A stretch of 64,000 nucleotides of DNA from Papio anubis (lineage: Eukaryota; Chordata; Mammalia; Primates; Cercopithecidae): the NCBI RefSeq assembly GCF_008728515.1, contig NC_044976.1:217497467-217561466 (forward strand), in the 5' to 3' direction. The position numbers were made by a program, and so were the translations under genes. The number at the start of each line of letters is the position of its first letter. The first letter of the stretch is position 1. This document shows positions 35,746 to 48,132 of this stretch, one piece after another. The notes beneath the pieces were generated by a model that did no database searches, was not told the origin of the DNA, and saw only the letters and a program-made list of their open reading frames with translations.

Positions 35746-36207
35746 CTTCTGAGAGATGAAGCCAGCTGGACTTCCTGGGTCAGGTGGGGACTTAGAGAAC
35801 TTTTCTGTCTTACAAGAAGATTGTAAATGTACCAATCAGCTCTCTGTAAAAATGCACCAATTAGTGCTCTGTGCCTAGCTAGAAGATTGTAAGTGCACCA
35901 ATCAGCATTCTGTAAAATGGACCAATCAGACCTCTGTAAAATGGACTGAACTGCAGGACGTGGGCAGGAACAAATAAGGGAATAAAAGCTGGCCACCCCA
36001 GCCAGCAGTGGCAACCCCAGCTCAGGTTCCCTTCCAGGCTGTGGAAGCTTTGTTCTTTACCTCTTCACAATAAATCTTGCTGCTGCTCAGTCTTTGGGTC
36101 CACACCACCTTTAAGAACTGTAACAATCATGCCAGGGTCCGTGGGTTCGTTCTTGAAGTCAGTGAGACCAGGAACCCACCAGAAGGAACAAACTCCAGAC
36201 ACACTTC
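35746..36207 (+). mobile_element. Solo LTR, LTR12/HERV9 type
   Basis: 454-bp LTR at 35750-36203 starting TGAGAGATGAAGCC and ending CCAGACACA, flanked by a perfect 4-bp duplication CTTC (35746-35749, 36204-36207). It has the repeated CACCAATCAG (CCAAT-box) units, a TATA-like AATAAAAGC at 35981-35989, and an AATAAA polyadenylation signal at 36069-36074. No internal proviral genes remain, so it is a solo LTR formed by LTR-LTR recombination. Unit B has the uninterrupted pre-insertion site at about 53678-53685. Confidence 0.9.
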
Positions 36208-37087
36208 AGCTGACCTATGATTATTTAACTCTTTCTCTGCTACAACTCCCACTATTTTGGTTGGCTACCACTCAATGGGCAATTGAACCCCGTGGGCGTG
36301 TAACAATCCTCCTCCCTCCGTCTCCCCATAGGTGGAATTACAGGCCTGTGTCACCCTGCCCTCCTCTTTAACAAAAGATTTGGCATAAATGGTTATCACT
36401 TGAATCTTGGATCTTTGGGACATTTGTATTTGGGCTTCTTTTTAAGTAAATGTAATTATGCATTTAAAGAACTATGTTGTTTAATGAATAATTCAAATGG
36501 ACTGAACACAGACATTTAAAAATATAAAATAAACAGGTCGCTTTTATTTACGTTCCTTGCTCTCATTTCTTCCTTCAGTATAAACCAAGTTGTGGCTACT
36601 CTATGCTTGCTTTAGTGGTTTCTACTGAGGAAGTGGGAAATACTCAATTCCTACTTCCAGAACATTCTCAGGGAGAGCCAGGGGTACTTCAGGATCCCCT
36701 CCTCCTCTGGGCTTCCTCATGTTGGGTAGGAGCTGTAAGGGACTGCCACAGTGCTTCTCTGATACAGGCCACTTGGACCCGTCTACTGTCCTGGGCACTC
36801 TGCCAGTCTTGGTGGTCCCCTGAAGATGATTCTGTCCTGAGATCCAGACTGCAGGCTTCCTTTGTTTCATATGCCCAAGTCCAGGTTAGTTTCTGTCTCA
36901 TATCCCCCAGACTTGTTTACAGGATCCCAGTGGGTAGTCTTGAGTCATGACCAATAAAGTCTTTATTTCATACAGAAATCCTCTCAAATCACCTTTTCCC
37001 ACATCAAATAAGGATTCTTCCCTCCTTATTCAGCACAAATGTGTTTTGTCTACTAAAGAAGATATAAAAACAGTGTGCAATGTACGG

Positions 37088-37751
37088 TAGATGTGGCATC
37101 TAGATTTTTTATTATTATACTTTAAGTTCTAGGGTACATGTGCACAATGTGCAGGTTTGTTACATCGTTATACATGTGCCATGTTGGTTTGCTGCACCTA
37201 TCAACTTGGCATTTGCATTAGGTATTTCTCCTAACACTATCCCTCCCTCAAACCCCACCCCCCAAAAGGCCCCGGTGTGTGATGTTCCCCTCCCTGTGTT
37301 CATGTGTTCTCATTGTTCAACTCCCACTTATGAGTGAGAATATGTGGTGTTTGGTTTTCTGTCCTTGTGATATTTTACTGAGAATGATGGTTTCCAGCTT
37401 CATCCATGTCCCTGCAAAGGACATGAACTCACCCTTTTTTATAGCGGTGTAGTATTCCATGGTGTATATGTGCCACATTTTCTTTATCTAGTCTATTATT
37501 GATGGACATTTGGGTTGGTTCGAAGTCTTTGCTACTGTGAATAGTGCTGCAATAAACATACATGTGCATGTGTCTTCAGCTTGCCCTCCATGGGCTGCAC
37601 CCACTGTCCAACCTGTCCCAATGAGATGAATCAGGTACCTCAATTGGAAATCCAGAAATCACCCATCTTCTCTGCTGGTCTCTCTGGGAGATGTAGACCG
37701 GTGTTGTTCCTATTCGGCCATCTTGGAAATGACTCCTAGATATGGCATCTA
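37088..37751 (-). mobile_element. Internally deleted antisense L1 keeping both ends
   Basis: 37103-37575 is the L1 3' end in antisense (ACTTTAAGTTCTAGGGTACATG onward). At about 37577 it joins the antisense L1 5'UTR start, ending ATTCGGCCATCTTGG at about 37726. About 5.4 kb of interior is missing. Direct repeats TAGATGTGGCATCTA (37088-37102) and TAGATATGGCATCTA (37737-37751) flank it. Unit B keeps the empty site at about 54304-54323. Confidence 0.92.
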
Positions 37752-40700
37752 CTATTATGTTCAAAGGCAGGGTTTAAAAGGTGAAGAAATTCTTTAGATT
37801 TTCAAATGCAAGAATATTGAAACATCTGTGTTTGATTTTCAGGAAATTATCTTTGCTACCTACCCTGATTAGACCATTATATAACATATGCTTGTATGAA
37901 AACATCAAATTGTAACCCATAAATTCACACAATAACAGTGTATCAACTAAATAAATAAACATTTCTTAAAAACATTTATAAAATTCCAAATATATAAAAT
38001 GGACTAATGTTACTTTTTTAAGATGGGAGGCATAATTAATTTATTGGAAACTGCGGAAAATTTGAGTACATTTAAGGTACTCTTTGGCATAAAAATTTAA
38101 TTACTAAATATACCCTAGATAGTATTATGCCACAGTTAGTAGTTACATGATTTTTATCATCAATTTTAATAACAGAAAATTGTTTTAAAATTTAATGGGC
38201 ATTTCCAGAAGAAAAGAAACAATGTAAACATATGCTTAAAATATGTTAAAGATAACTCCAATATGTGATATTTTAATACCGTCTACTTATGTGTTTTAAG
38301 TAAATTAACATAGTTCCACTTTTATGTTCTAAAACTTATTGCCAATATAAACTAAATTGAGAAAGAAATTAATATATACAGACACATCATTGGTATGAAT
38401 GCAGTGAATAACAACATATAAAATGTAGGATTTCATAAAGTATTAGAGACACAAATGCATTAGTAAAACCTGAATAAACATAATTGTTTCTTTTCCCACT
38501 GAGTTTACCTTTGACGTGATTTGAAACATCTAAATACATTATCAGAACTCATTTCTAAACCTTGGACTAAGGCCATCCTATGTTATTAGTGACTCAGCCT
38601 AGAATGTCCAAACTCTCAGTAGACATTCCCCAGTGAATCCTAGCAAAACCATCATTAAACTTGTTCTTCCGGTAAAGAAACACTAGAGTCATGGTTGCTA
38701 CTGAATCACCATGAAGGTCTCTAAAATCTCAAGTGTTGGGATGGAAATGAATACATACCTTTCTTTAAAAAGCATTCAGAAATCTTGCTCAGAAAAATGA
38801 CTTTGTTCACATGATTACTGTATGACTGCTTACAGCTAACCGAGGCAGTGCGTGTTTGAAATTGAGGAGATAATAAAAGGTACTAATTATATTTGTATTT
38901 TTAAATTTTTATTGGTCACAGGGAAGAAGGGACTCTGGCAACTGCTTAAGAGAACTGTTTCAGAAATAGAATTGTAAGTTTGAGCACTAGTGGCTGTAAT
39001 TTCTGTTAACAAAATTCTGCAGAAATCTTGGAGTATAGAATACAGATAACCAACAGCGATTTTGCTGCTAATTCATAAATGTGTTTTCTGAATGGGAAGC
39101 TAAATGACGGTCATGGAAGAGATGGGGCTAAATTATATTAGAACATGCTTTTATGGGCTCAAGTGAAATTAATGAATCCACATATAATAATCCAGTCTTT
39201 CTAGTAAAATACCTGGAAAGTACTAGTGTTGTTTTTGCATAAAAATATTAAAATGACATTAAGGTAAAGGCAAAATGAGAATGGTTAAAACTACCATCTG
39301 TAAAGCAATAATATATACATTTTTAAACAAAGGACCCTCTTCTGGAAATAAATAATGCAGGTAACCATATGATTGATAGCTGGGATATAGTTATCCATAT
39401 TTTGTTTTTATACCCAATTTGTGCAAAACTGTACTGCGTTGTGCTTTTAATTTTTATATTGTATTTATTTTTTCTTCAGGGCACAACATAAACTTCCAGC
39501 AAAATAATAGAAATATCTGCTTTAACAGCAATGCAGAGTTTTTGTGAGAAGCCAATGAGCATAGTACGTGGAAACAATGTGAAGGCTATATTATTCTACA
39601 GTCATAGCGGATAACAATGTGTGAATGTGATAGTGATTATGCTGATGATGAGGGCAATGATAATGATGAAGATGCTGAAACTCACAGCTTCTCTTCAATG
39701 ATACCCCCAGTCAAGTAATACACGTTCACTGTGTCACAGACTGCTCATAATAACAATTTTAAGTAGAGCAGCCTTATTTTGGGATAATAATTTTTCTTTG
39801 AAAATAGTTTTGATCAAAACTGAGGACAGTGTAGGTTTCACAAATCTGTGCCTTAGTGGAAAACTGCAGTATCTAGACTCAAGAGGACCATCCTCCTTGG
39901 TTCCCAAACTCTATCACTAGGTCATTGCACAGCCATGAATAACTCTCTTCAAATCCTTGTGATTCAGTTATTCTTCCTTCTGATAATGAGAATATAGTTG
40001 AAAAATCTTTGTCTTCTCTGAATATATGAATCACTACAATTAGGTTATCTCTGCAATGCAGTGATGCATTCTGACTTTAAAAGATGGTAATATGTAATTC
40101 ATTTGAAACTTGGGCACCGTTTGGAGAATTTTAATTATTATGCTGAATATGTTCATCCTCAAATTGATTTATGAAATATATTGTATGTGTATTTTTTAGT
40201 AAGTGAATTCTTCCAGTAGGGAAACTTTTATATTGGGAACAAGATAGAAATTGCATTTCTTTTAGAGTTTCTGAGAAACCATTTTTCTATAAGGTATGAG
40301 TGGTTGTTGCTGGATCAAGTGAAAGTCCAGTGAAACCAGGTGATATGAGGAAACAGAAGAAGTTGAAATGATTAAATTTTAATCATTACAATAATCTCAT
40401 TTGTGATTTAAAAATTTTTATTATTTTGCAGTTATTTATCATCTATAATGATTTTTTTATTTTAATAAATTTAACCTCTTATATTTTTGTTTTGGGTAAT
40501 TAAAAAGTGAGCCAGTCTTATTTCAGACTTACTGCCTAAAAAATTTGAAGGATAAAATAGTCCACGCATTTTAAAAAGTTTATGTAAATGTTTGTTTATT
40601 TATATATAATGTATATTTACTTATGTTTGCATAAATATGTATATGTGTATATCAACTCATATATGTATGTGTTTGTATGTGTATGTATATATGCATATAT

Positions 40701-41323
40701 GTATGTGTGTTTGTGTGTAATCTGGATACATTCACCTAAAATCTCTGAATCTCAATTTCATCATCTATGAAATGTCAGTGGCGATGTCCATGTGAAGAGC
40801 TTGTTATTAGGTTTAAATCTAATGGAATCACAGAACAAATCCTGACATATTGCAAGTGCCAGTGTGTGGAGACAGTCAATAATAGTTCATGCCATTATCC
40901 TTCCTTTCATTCCAGATGATGCCCAGGTTGAAGGTTTGGTTTTGCTACTCACTGTGAAACCATCATTGGAATTTTGTCTGCTCGCTTTTTACTCCAGTGT
41001 ATAACATCATTAATGCTGACGCCTAGATATATACATTTTATGAGAATTAGAAAAATAAAAGCAAGTGTAAATGTTTTAAAATGGGCTTAAAATACTTATA
41101 GCTATTTTGGTAGATAAAAAACTAAGGGACAGAAGTAACCCATTTGGATTTATTTTTATCTAAGAAAAAAAATGTCCTCTTCACACTACTTAGATATATA
41201 ACGGCTGAGACGGCTTCCTCATTACAGACAGAGCTCTAATTTTATATAAACAATGTTATATGACAGAATTAGAACCCTGGAACATGAATAATCAAAGAGA
41301 CACTACATTGGTGTCCAAGAGAT
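37752..41323. other. Unit A flank, no gene
   Basis: AT-rich DNA aligned with unit B 54.3-60.1 kb. Contains a TATG/TGTA-rich microsatellite (about 40590-40720). Short open frames such as 40588-40770 are repeat-derived. The 1.4 kb at 56.70-58.10 of unit B has no counterpart here (break at about 39745). Confidence 0.55.
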
Positions 41324-41862
41324 ATTGTAACGTCACAAAACCGAACATATCTCCTGCCACCACCACTTGCAAAGTCCAATTAATGAGAACAAGGTCTGGT
41401 AGAAAGAAAGTGACTTTTTCTTCTAAACTTAGCTGAGAGGAAGGAGAGGCTTCTGTCTTAATGGGAAATGCTTCCCCTTTCAGGGCAGTAGGTAGGGTCT
41501 TTTGAAGGGGTCTTGGCATGAATGACATTCAGGGAGTGAGGACATAGGGGGTCCAGTGGTTTTCTTCTGATGTCTTTTCTATCCAGTGGTCTGGCTGGCA
41601 CCATCACAGGCAGAGCTGGGTTGTAAACTGAGGCAAGCTCCTAGCGGGAGGGAGTTCTGTGGGTGCCTGATTTGCTTCAAGGTTCCGTCTCTAGAACTTC
41701 TAAGTAAACACAAAGTCATATAAACTTGCCTTGCAGAACGTGTCTGGTGGAGACAGTAAAGGATATATTTACATTCCTAAACAGTTAAGTAGAAGGTTGG
41801 GGGAGGAGGAGAAAATAAGTCATGATTTTTCTTTTTAAAAATGAGGTAGTCAGTTACAACAA
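41324..41862. repeat. Unit A-specific 540-bp segment, unassigned
   Basis: Flanking sequence matches unit B at 60080-60110 but this block is missing there. It is GC-richer than its surroundings. It could be an old LTR-type insertion or a deletion in B; I do not recognise a family. Confidence 0.5.
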
Positions 41863-42299
41863 GGCATTAAATATGAGATCTCACATGCCATTTAGGATTC
41901 TGTCCTATGTTACATTTTCTCTTTTTAAAATTAGGACTGTAACTATCTCATGGAAAGTTTATCATAGACTGCCCTATATAAAATATAAGTGATGGAAATA
42001 TTTGAAATGTTAATTATGTTAGTAATTTCAAATAGTACATATTCTACTTGCCAATAACTAAACTACTAATATAAATTACATACTATTGTATCAGAATTAA
42101 TGCTGATCTTGTACGGTTTCTAAATGACATATATGAAAATAATTTGTTCTTCTAAATTGTCCTTCATAAATTACCAGAGGTCATAAAATAATTGAAAATA
42201 ATTTGCTCTGTAGAGGCTGAGAAACTTGCCAGAATTTTCTTAAAATGTATTTGGAAATCCAAATATGCAATAATTTCAGTACATTTTAATGTTTTTATT

Positions 42300-43350
42300 A
42301 GGGTAAATATACTTAAGGTAAACTGCACCATTTTAACAATTTTAATTGTGGGTTCGGTGGCACTAAGTACATTTATGTTGTTGTGCAACCATCCCCACCA
42401 TGGGTCTCCAGAACAGTTTCATTGTCTCCAACTGGAATTTTGTTCCCTACACAATTATTCTCCTTGTTTCCCTTCCCCTATCCTCCGGGGTCCAGCATTC
42501 TTTCTGTCTGTATTAATTTGACTACTCTGGGTACTTAATATAGGTGAATTCATACAATATTTGCCTGTTCATGGTTTATTTCACTGAGCATAATGTATTC
42601 AAGATTTATCTATGTTGTAGCATGTGTCAAAACTTCATTCACTTTTAAAACTGAATATGTACTTACTACATTTTTTATTGATTTTTCTGTGGATGAACAT
42701 TTAAGTTGTTTCTGCCTTTTGGTTATTGTGAATAATACTGCTATGAATGTGGGCATGTCAGTATCTCTTTTGAGGGTCTTATTTCTTTGGGTCCACATTC
42801 AGAAGTGGAATTGCTGGAGCATATACCAATTTAGTTTTTGAAGAAATTACTATACAGATGGTCCAGAAACACAATAATTTGATGACTTTTTGACGTTACT
42901 GTGCATTTATAGGAACATAATACTATTGTAAGTAAAGGAGCATCTGGAATTACAGTGATTTGAGTTGCAATATTTTAACATTGGGATGACTTTTTCAAGA
43001 TAGTAAATGTATAATACTTACAATATTTTAAACTCATAATGGGTTTTTCAGGAGGAAACCCCATCATAAATGGAGGAACTTCGATCATTTTCCATAGAGG
43101 CTGTACAATTTCACATTGCCACTGACTATACTTTTATGATTTTAGCTCTTACACTTAGGTCTTTAATTTATCTTGACTTAAGTTTTCGTATGGTTTACAG
43201 TTAGCATCCAATTTCAATATTTTGACTGCAGATATGTAGTTTTTCAGACACTGTTTATTGAAAAGACTATCCCTTCCCCATTGAGTAAACCTGGTTCCCT
43301 TGCCAAAAAAAAAAAAAAAAAAAAAATTGCTATGTATATGAAAGTCTATT
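42300..43350 (-). mobile_element. Old antisense L1 (L1M-like)
   Basis: GTTGTGCAACCATCCCCACC, GACTACTCTGGGTAC, CATGTTGTAGCATGTGTCAA-type and ATTGCTGGAGCATAT segments follow an ancient L1 3' region in reverse. Its first part is shared with unit B (60545-60919). An A run (43304-43325) lies near the end. Confidence 0.75.
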
Positions 43351-43360
43351 TCTTGACTCT

Positions 43361-43712
43361 ATTTCCTCCTCCTCCTCCTCCTCCTCCTCCTCCTCCTTCT
43401 TAGTCTTTGTCTTCATCTTCTTCTTTTTTAGACAGGGTCTCACTCTTTCACCCAGGATGGAATGTGCCAGTGAGAACTGGGCTCACTGCAACCTCTGCCT
43501 CCCCGGCTCAAGCAAACCTCCCACCTCAGCCCCCAAGTAGCTGGTACTACTGGAGCAAGCCACCACCCCTGGCTAATTTTTGTATTTTTTGTAGAGACAG
43601 GATTTTACCATGTTACCCTGTATGGTCTCAATGTTGTGATCTCAAGCAATCTGTGTGCCTCAGCCTCCCAAAGTACTAGGATAACAGGTGTGAGCCACAG
43701 CACCTGACCTCT
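43361..43712 (-). repeat. Antisense Alu with (TCC)n-expanded tail
   Basis: (CCT)n at 43365-43398, degenerate CTTC repeats, then GACAGGGTCTCACTC to CAGCACCTGACC. The tail has become a microsatellite. It sits inside old antisense L1 sequence. Confidence 0.88.
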
Positions 43713-45300
43713 GTTTTCTTATATTGGTATACGTGTCTGGCTTTATACCAATGCCATACTTTTTATAAAATTACTGTAGCTTTTGGAACTGGAGCAAGCA
43801 AGGATGTTCACTCTCACCACTCCTCTTCAACATAGTACTGGAAGTCCTAGCCAGAGCTATCAGACAAGTGAAAGAAATAAAGGACATCCAAATCAGTAAA
43901 GAGGAATTCAGACTCTCACTGTTTGCTGATGATATGATTGTTTACCTAGAAAACCCTAAAGACTCTTCCAGAAGGCTCCTAGAACTGATAAAAGAATTCA
44001 GCAATGTTTCCTCATACAAAACTAGTGTACACTAATCAGTAGTTCTCCTACATATCAACAGCAACCCAGCTAAGAATCAAATCAAGAGCTTAGCCCCTTT
44101 TACAATAGGTGCAAAAATAAAAATAAAATAAAATAAAATAAAGTAAAATAAAATACTTAGGAATACATCTAACCAAGGAAGTGAAAGACCTCTACAAGGA
44201 AAACTACAAAACACTTCTGAAAGAAATCATAGATGACACAAACAAGTGAAAACACATACCATGCTCATGGATAGGCAGAATCAATATTGTGAAAATGACC
44301 ATACTGCCAAAAGCAATCTACAAATTCAATGCAATTCCCATCAAAATGCCACCATCATTCTTCACAGAAGTAGAAAAAACAATTATAAAATTCATATGGA
44401 ACCAAAAAAAGCACGCATACCCAAAGCAAGACTAAGCAAAAGGAACAAATCTGGAGGCTTTTGGTAAGTTTTAAAATCAGAAAGTATCAGTCTTTCACTT
44501 TTGTTCTTAAAAACAATAATGTATTCAAGACTTTTTGACTAATCAAGGTCCCTTGTAATTCCATGTAAATTTGAGCATGGGTTTTTCTCTTTTTGAAAAA
44601 ATGATTTATCATGAGAATTTTCATAGAGATTCCATTGAATCTTTAAGTAACTTTGGATATTATTGACATCTTAACAGTGTTAAGCCTTCCAATCTATACA
44701 TACAGGATATATTTCCATTTATTTGTGTCTTCTTTCATTGTTATAATCAACATTTTGTCATTTTTCATTGTATAAGCCTTTTACCTTCTTGGTTATGTTT
44801 ATTCCTAAGTGTTTCATTTTTTTGATACTATTGTAAATAAAATCACAATCTCTTTTACAGATTGTTTATTGTTAGTGTATAGCCACTCGAAGCCTAGGCT
44901 CAGAACAGACACAGTTTTGCTTCTGACACATTCAATGAATCACAGCAAATTGTTAGTGTATAGAAGTCAATAGGTTTTGGCTGTTGTTGTATGCTGCAAT
45001 TTTGCTAATTATTTGTAACAGTTTTTAGTGTGTAGAATCCTATGGTTTTCTACATATATAGTTATGTCGTATGCAAATAGAAATTATCATGCTTCCTTCC
45101 TTTTAATTAAGGTAACTATTTTTCTTCTTTTGTTCTATTGCTTTGGTTGAACTTCCAATAATATGTTGAATAGATGCAGTGAAATTGGACATTTGTGTCT
45201 TGTTCCAAATCCTAGAGTTAAAATTGTCATTCTCATTATTATCATGAAGTTGTGGGTTAAATTCTTAACTGTGATAGAATTTTTACATCACTTTAATGTT
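43713..45300 (-). mobile_element. Old antisense L1, split by a sense L1
   Basis: Antisense ORF2-type sequence at 43713-43788 (ATACCAATGCCATAC) resumes at about 44463 (AAAATCAGAAAGTATCAG, TTTGTTCTTAAAAAC) and runs to about 45300. The interruption is the sense L1 listed separately. Confidence 0.7.
43789..44462 (+). mobile_element. Sense L1 ORF2 fragment nested in antisense L1
   Basis: GGAACTGGAGCAAGCAAGG... CTGTTTGCTGATGATATG (FADD motif, about 43919-43930) to AACAAATCTGGAGGC. Truncated at both ends; contains an (AAAAT)n expansion at about 44118-44152. No intact frame. Confidence 0.85.
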
Positions 45301-45635
45301 TTATTCAAGTAATGCATAGACATGGTGTCCACAGTCCACAGGCGAAAATATTGGACCCATAACAAAGTCTTCCTGACCCTAAAGATAAGGACTTCAAAAT
45401 TTCTTACCGGTCTTGCCCTGTTTTCGCCCATGTATTTTCAAACAATATCCTTATCTGTTAATGCTTGATTTCAATATCCCAAATACCAGCCCTTGACTCA
45501 TGACACAGGCCACTGTCAATAGTTACCTGCTCCCCCCAGCATCACTACCCCCACACTCATTACCCTTCTCCCACTTTGTCAACATAAATACATTCTAATT
45601 TACGTCTGCAGCAAGGGGTTGACAGCATCGTCTCA

Positions 45636-45780
45636 TCTTATACCTGATGTAAATGACGAGTTGATGGGTGCTGACGAGTTGATGGGTGCAGCACACCAAC
45701 ATGGCACAAGTATACATATGTAACAAACCTGCCGTTGTGCACATGTACCCTAGAACTTAAAGTATAATTTAAAAAAAAGA
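45636..45780 (+). mobile_element. Short L1 3'-end fragment
   Basis: TACCTGATGTAAATGACGAG to TAGAACTTAAAGTATAATTT plus an A-rich end. Contains an 18-bp tandem duplication GACGAGTTGATGGGTGC(T/A) at about 45656-45690. Confidence 0.88.
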
Positions 45781-46746
45781 ATCTATTGATTAAATACAAA
45801 AAATATATACTCTTGTAAAACCTGATGGTAATACATATGTGCATATATTTCTTCTGATTATTATTACTGTTCCTCTCAAAAACTTAATATTTTATCTCTA
45901 GATAATTAAAATTTTTAGAAGTGTTTTCAAGGAGACACAATTTTCGTGAAATTTTTTTAGGAAAAGATTTCTCACTTTGTGATTTAACACACCATTTGAG
46001 TATGGTGGCTAATATATTTCAGTTTGGAGAATTTTTAAAATAATATTGAGTTTATTATTATTTGCTATGTGCATTTCTGGGAATGCCTGTAAGTATATGT
46101 TTGTCCTGTTATATTAATTTTCTAATATTTCTCTCTCTTTAATTATCAAGCCTTTCAGGTTGTTTTCTTTTTTCCTTCTGATAGAATTTTCCCAATTTGT
46201 CTTTTGAAACTTTCATTTAAAATTTTATCAATTATTAAACTTTTAATTTCCAAGAGTCATTTATCATTACCTGTCACATCCTTTTATAAAGATAATGATA
46301 TTTATTTTGTGAATTTCATAGCATATCATACATATCTTCCTTCCTAAAGATAGGAATTCTTATTTTTTAAAAATCATTCTTTTTGCAGGTTTCCGATAAT
46401 TTTAACTCAGGGTATATATACATGTGTATTGATGCTTAAGTGAGTATGCATCTTTGTGTGTGTGTATAGATGTGTGTTTGCACACTGTGTGGATCTTACT
46501 CTTTCACATTGCTACACTTCCTTAAAGGTCTGCTGACCTTTGGTTCCAAAATAATATTTAAGCCTAAAGACTTCAGTCCTTTCAGGCATTCAGTGCAAAG
46601 TCGGCCACTGATGTTTTCTATCTGGAGGAGAATGCTCGATTCACCTATACCCAGAAAACTGTCAAGTTGCTGCTTCCTTTTTCCATTTAAGTGAATGATC
46701 ATTTCTCCAAACCCCTTCTTTTGAAGGATCATAAAGTAATTTATTG
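45781..46746. other. Intergenic DNA between units A and B
   Basis: AT-rich; a TG-rich patch lies near 46455-46485. No gene recognised. Confidence 0.45.
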
Positions 46747-46883
46747 TCTTTGCTTCCCTAATGCTTAGATTAGATTACACTTTATGAATCCTTCTAAATA
46801 ATTGATAAATATTCTTATGATCCTTTCATAAGAATTGAAGAATCCACAAAGTCTATATAATCTAAGCATTAGGGAAGCAAAGA
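46747..46883. repeat. 137-bp foldback (long inverted repeat)
   Basis: Arms 46747-46772 and 46858-46883 are perfect 26-bp inverted copies (starting TCTTTGCTTCCC and ending GGGAAGCAAAGA). An inner perfect 10-bp pair (ATTCTTATGA 46811-46820, TCATAAGAAT 46826-46835) surrounds a 5-nt loop, and the segments between are partly complementary. It may be a MITE-type DNA transposon or a quasi-palindrome; I do not recognise the family. Confidence 0.85.
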
Positions 46884-47625
46884 TACAGAATACACATCCT
46901 ATTGGGGAGAGCATGAGCAGAGACATGGAAGGTAAAATGAACTTGGCATATAGATATTCAGATGAGGGTCTGCACTAACTTGAGAATTCTGAAATTGGAT
47001 GAGAAGGCAAAAAAGAATGGATGGTGGTGGACATTAGAGATGAACTATATGAATTACATTTCATGAAAAAAGTACTTAAAATAAGGATGTATTCTACATG
47101 TCTAAATAGAAGAACCAAATAATGATGTTTAACTTGGAATTATCATGCAAAGACCATTCAAGAAGGAAATATAACTTACTCCAAATGAGCCATAGACTGC
47201 TGCAGTTTTAAAAGTAAGTTTTAAAAAATAAATGTAGAAAAAAATCATCCTGAAAAAGTAGTGTTTAATTGTTCATAATATGGATTCATAACATATGCAT
47301 AAAATTTACCGTTTCATGCATATGTTTTAAACATAACAAATTATGTTTAAATTTGTTAAACATAGTTTGTGTTGGGCAGCAAACATTCATATCCTGTTGA
47401 AGTTGTAGAGAAATTTTTTTCCTATGAATGTATATATTTATTATTAAAAATTGTGGTTATAAATATTTGTCTCACAAAATATAATTTCTGGGTAAGAAAA
47501 TAAGATTTTTTTCTAAATAGGAAAGATTAATTCATCATTTACGAGTTGTAAAATTGTATAAATAATTCATAGTCTGACTAAACTAAGGATTTTTTAAAAC
47601 CATTGGCTTACTGTTCTATAACTAG
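46884..47625. other. Intergenic DNA left of unit B
   Basis: AT-rich, no gene recognised. Confidence 0.45.
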
Positions 47626-48104
47626 TCCCCCTTATCCACTGCTTCGCTTTTCATGGTTTCTCCTGCAATCAACTGTCATCTGAGATTGCATGGAAAATTC
47701 CACAAATGAGCACTTCATAAACTTTAAATTTGTTGTCAGTCATAGCCCAATGTTGCATCACTGTGCCTACATTGTTCCCTTCACTTTGTCTCATCATGTA
47801 GATATTTTATCTTCCCCTGAAGCATTTTATCATCAGAAGAAAAGTGAACACTGTTCAATAAGATGTTTTGAGAGAAAGAAAAACTGCATCCACATAACTT
47901 TTATTACAGTATATAATTATAATTTTTCTATTTTATTTTTAGTTATTTCTGTTAATCTCTTCCTTGCCTAATTTATAAATTAAACTTTATAATATGCATT
48001 TATTGATACAAAAATAGTGTCTATAGGGTTCAGTGTAAACCCCAACTTCAGGCATCCACTGGAGGGCTTGAAATGCATCCCCTGCAGATAAGGGGGAGCT
48101 ACTG
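47626..48104. mobile_element. Tigger/MER2-like DNA transposon
   Basis: Left end TAGTCCCCCTTATCCACTG and right end GCAGATAAGGGGGAGCTACTG form imperfect terminal inverted repeats, with TA next to the right end (48105-48106), as expected of the Tigger/mariner superfamily. No transposase frame. Its right end lies only about 28 bp before the OR2L splice acceptor. Open frames inside (47690-47971) are incidental. Confidence 0.7.
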
Positions 48105-48132
48105 TACTTCACTAACCCTTGTGTCTCCCTTC

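Larger units (their letters stand above)
32170..42840 (+). repeat. Segmental duplication unit A
   Basis: Contains the OR2L pseudogene and flank. Aligns in order with unit B (47.88-60.92 kb); anchors include 34686-34980 with 52735-53040, 35510-35749 with 53440-53680, 38500-39720 with 55290-56690, 39810-40600 with 58150-59000, and 41880-42640 with 60110-60905. Sampled blocks look roughly 80-85% identical by eye. Confidence 0.88.

Noticed and set aside
36129..36371. 80-codon frame starting in the solo LTR
   Set aside because: It crosses the LTR boundary into non-coding flank, and the LTR has no coding content.
46884..47625. Possible promoter for the unit B OR2L gene
   Set aside because: AT-rich DNA gives many O/E-like and homeodomain-like matches by chance; nothing distinctive could be supported without transcript data.
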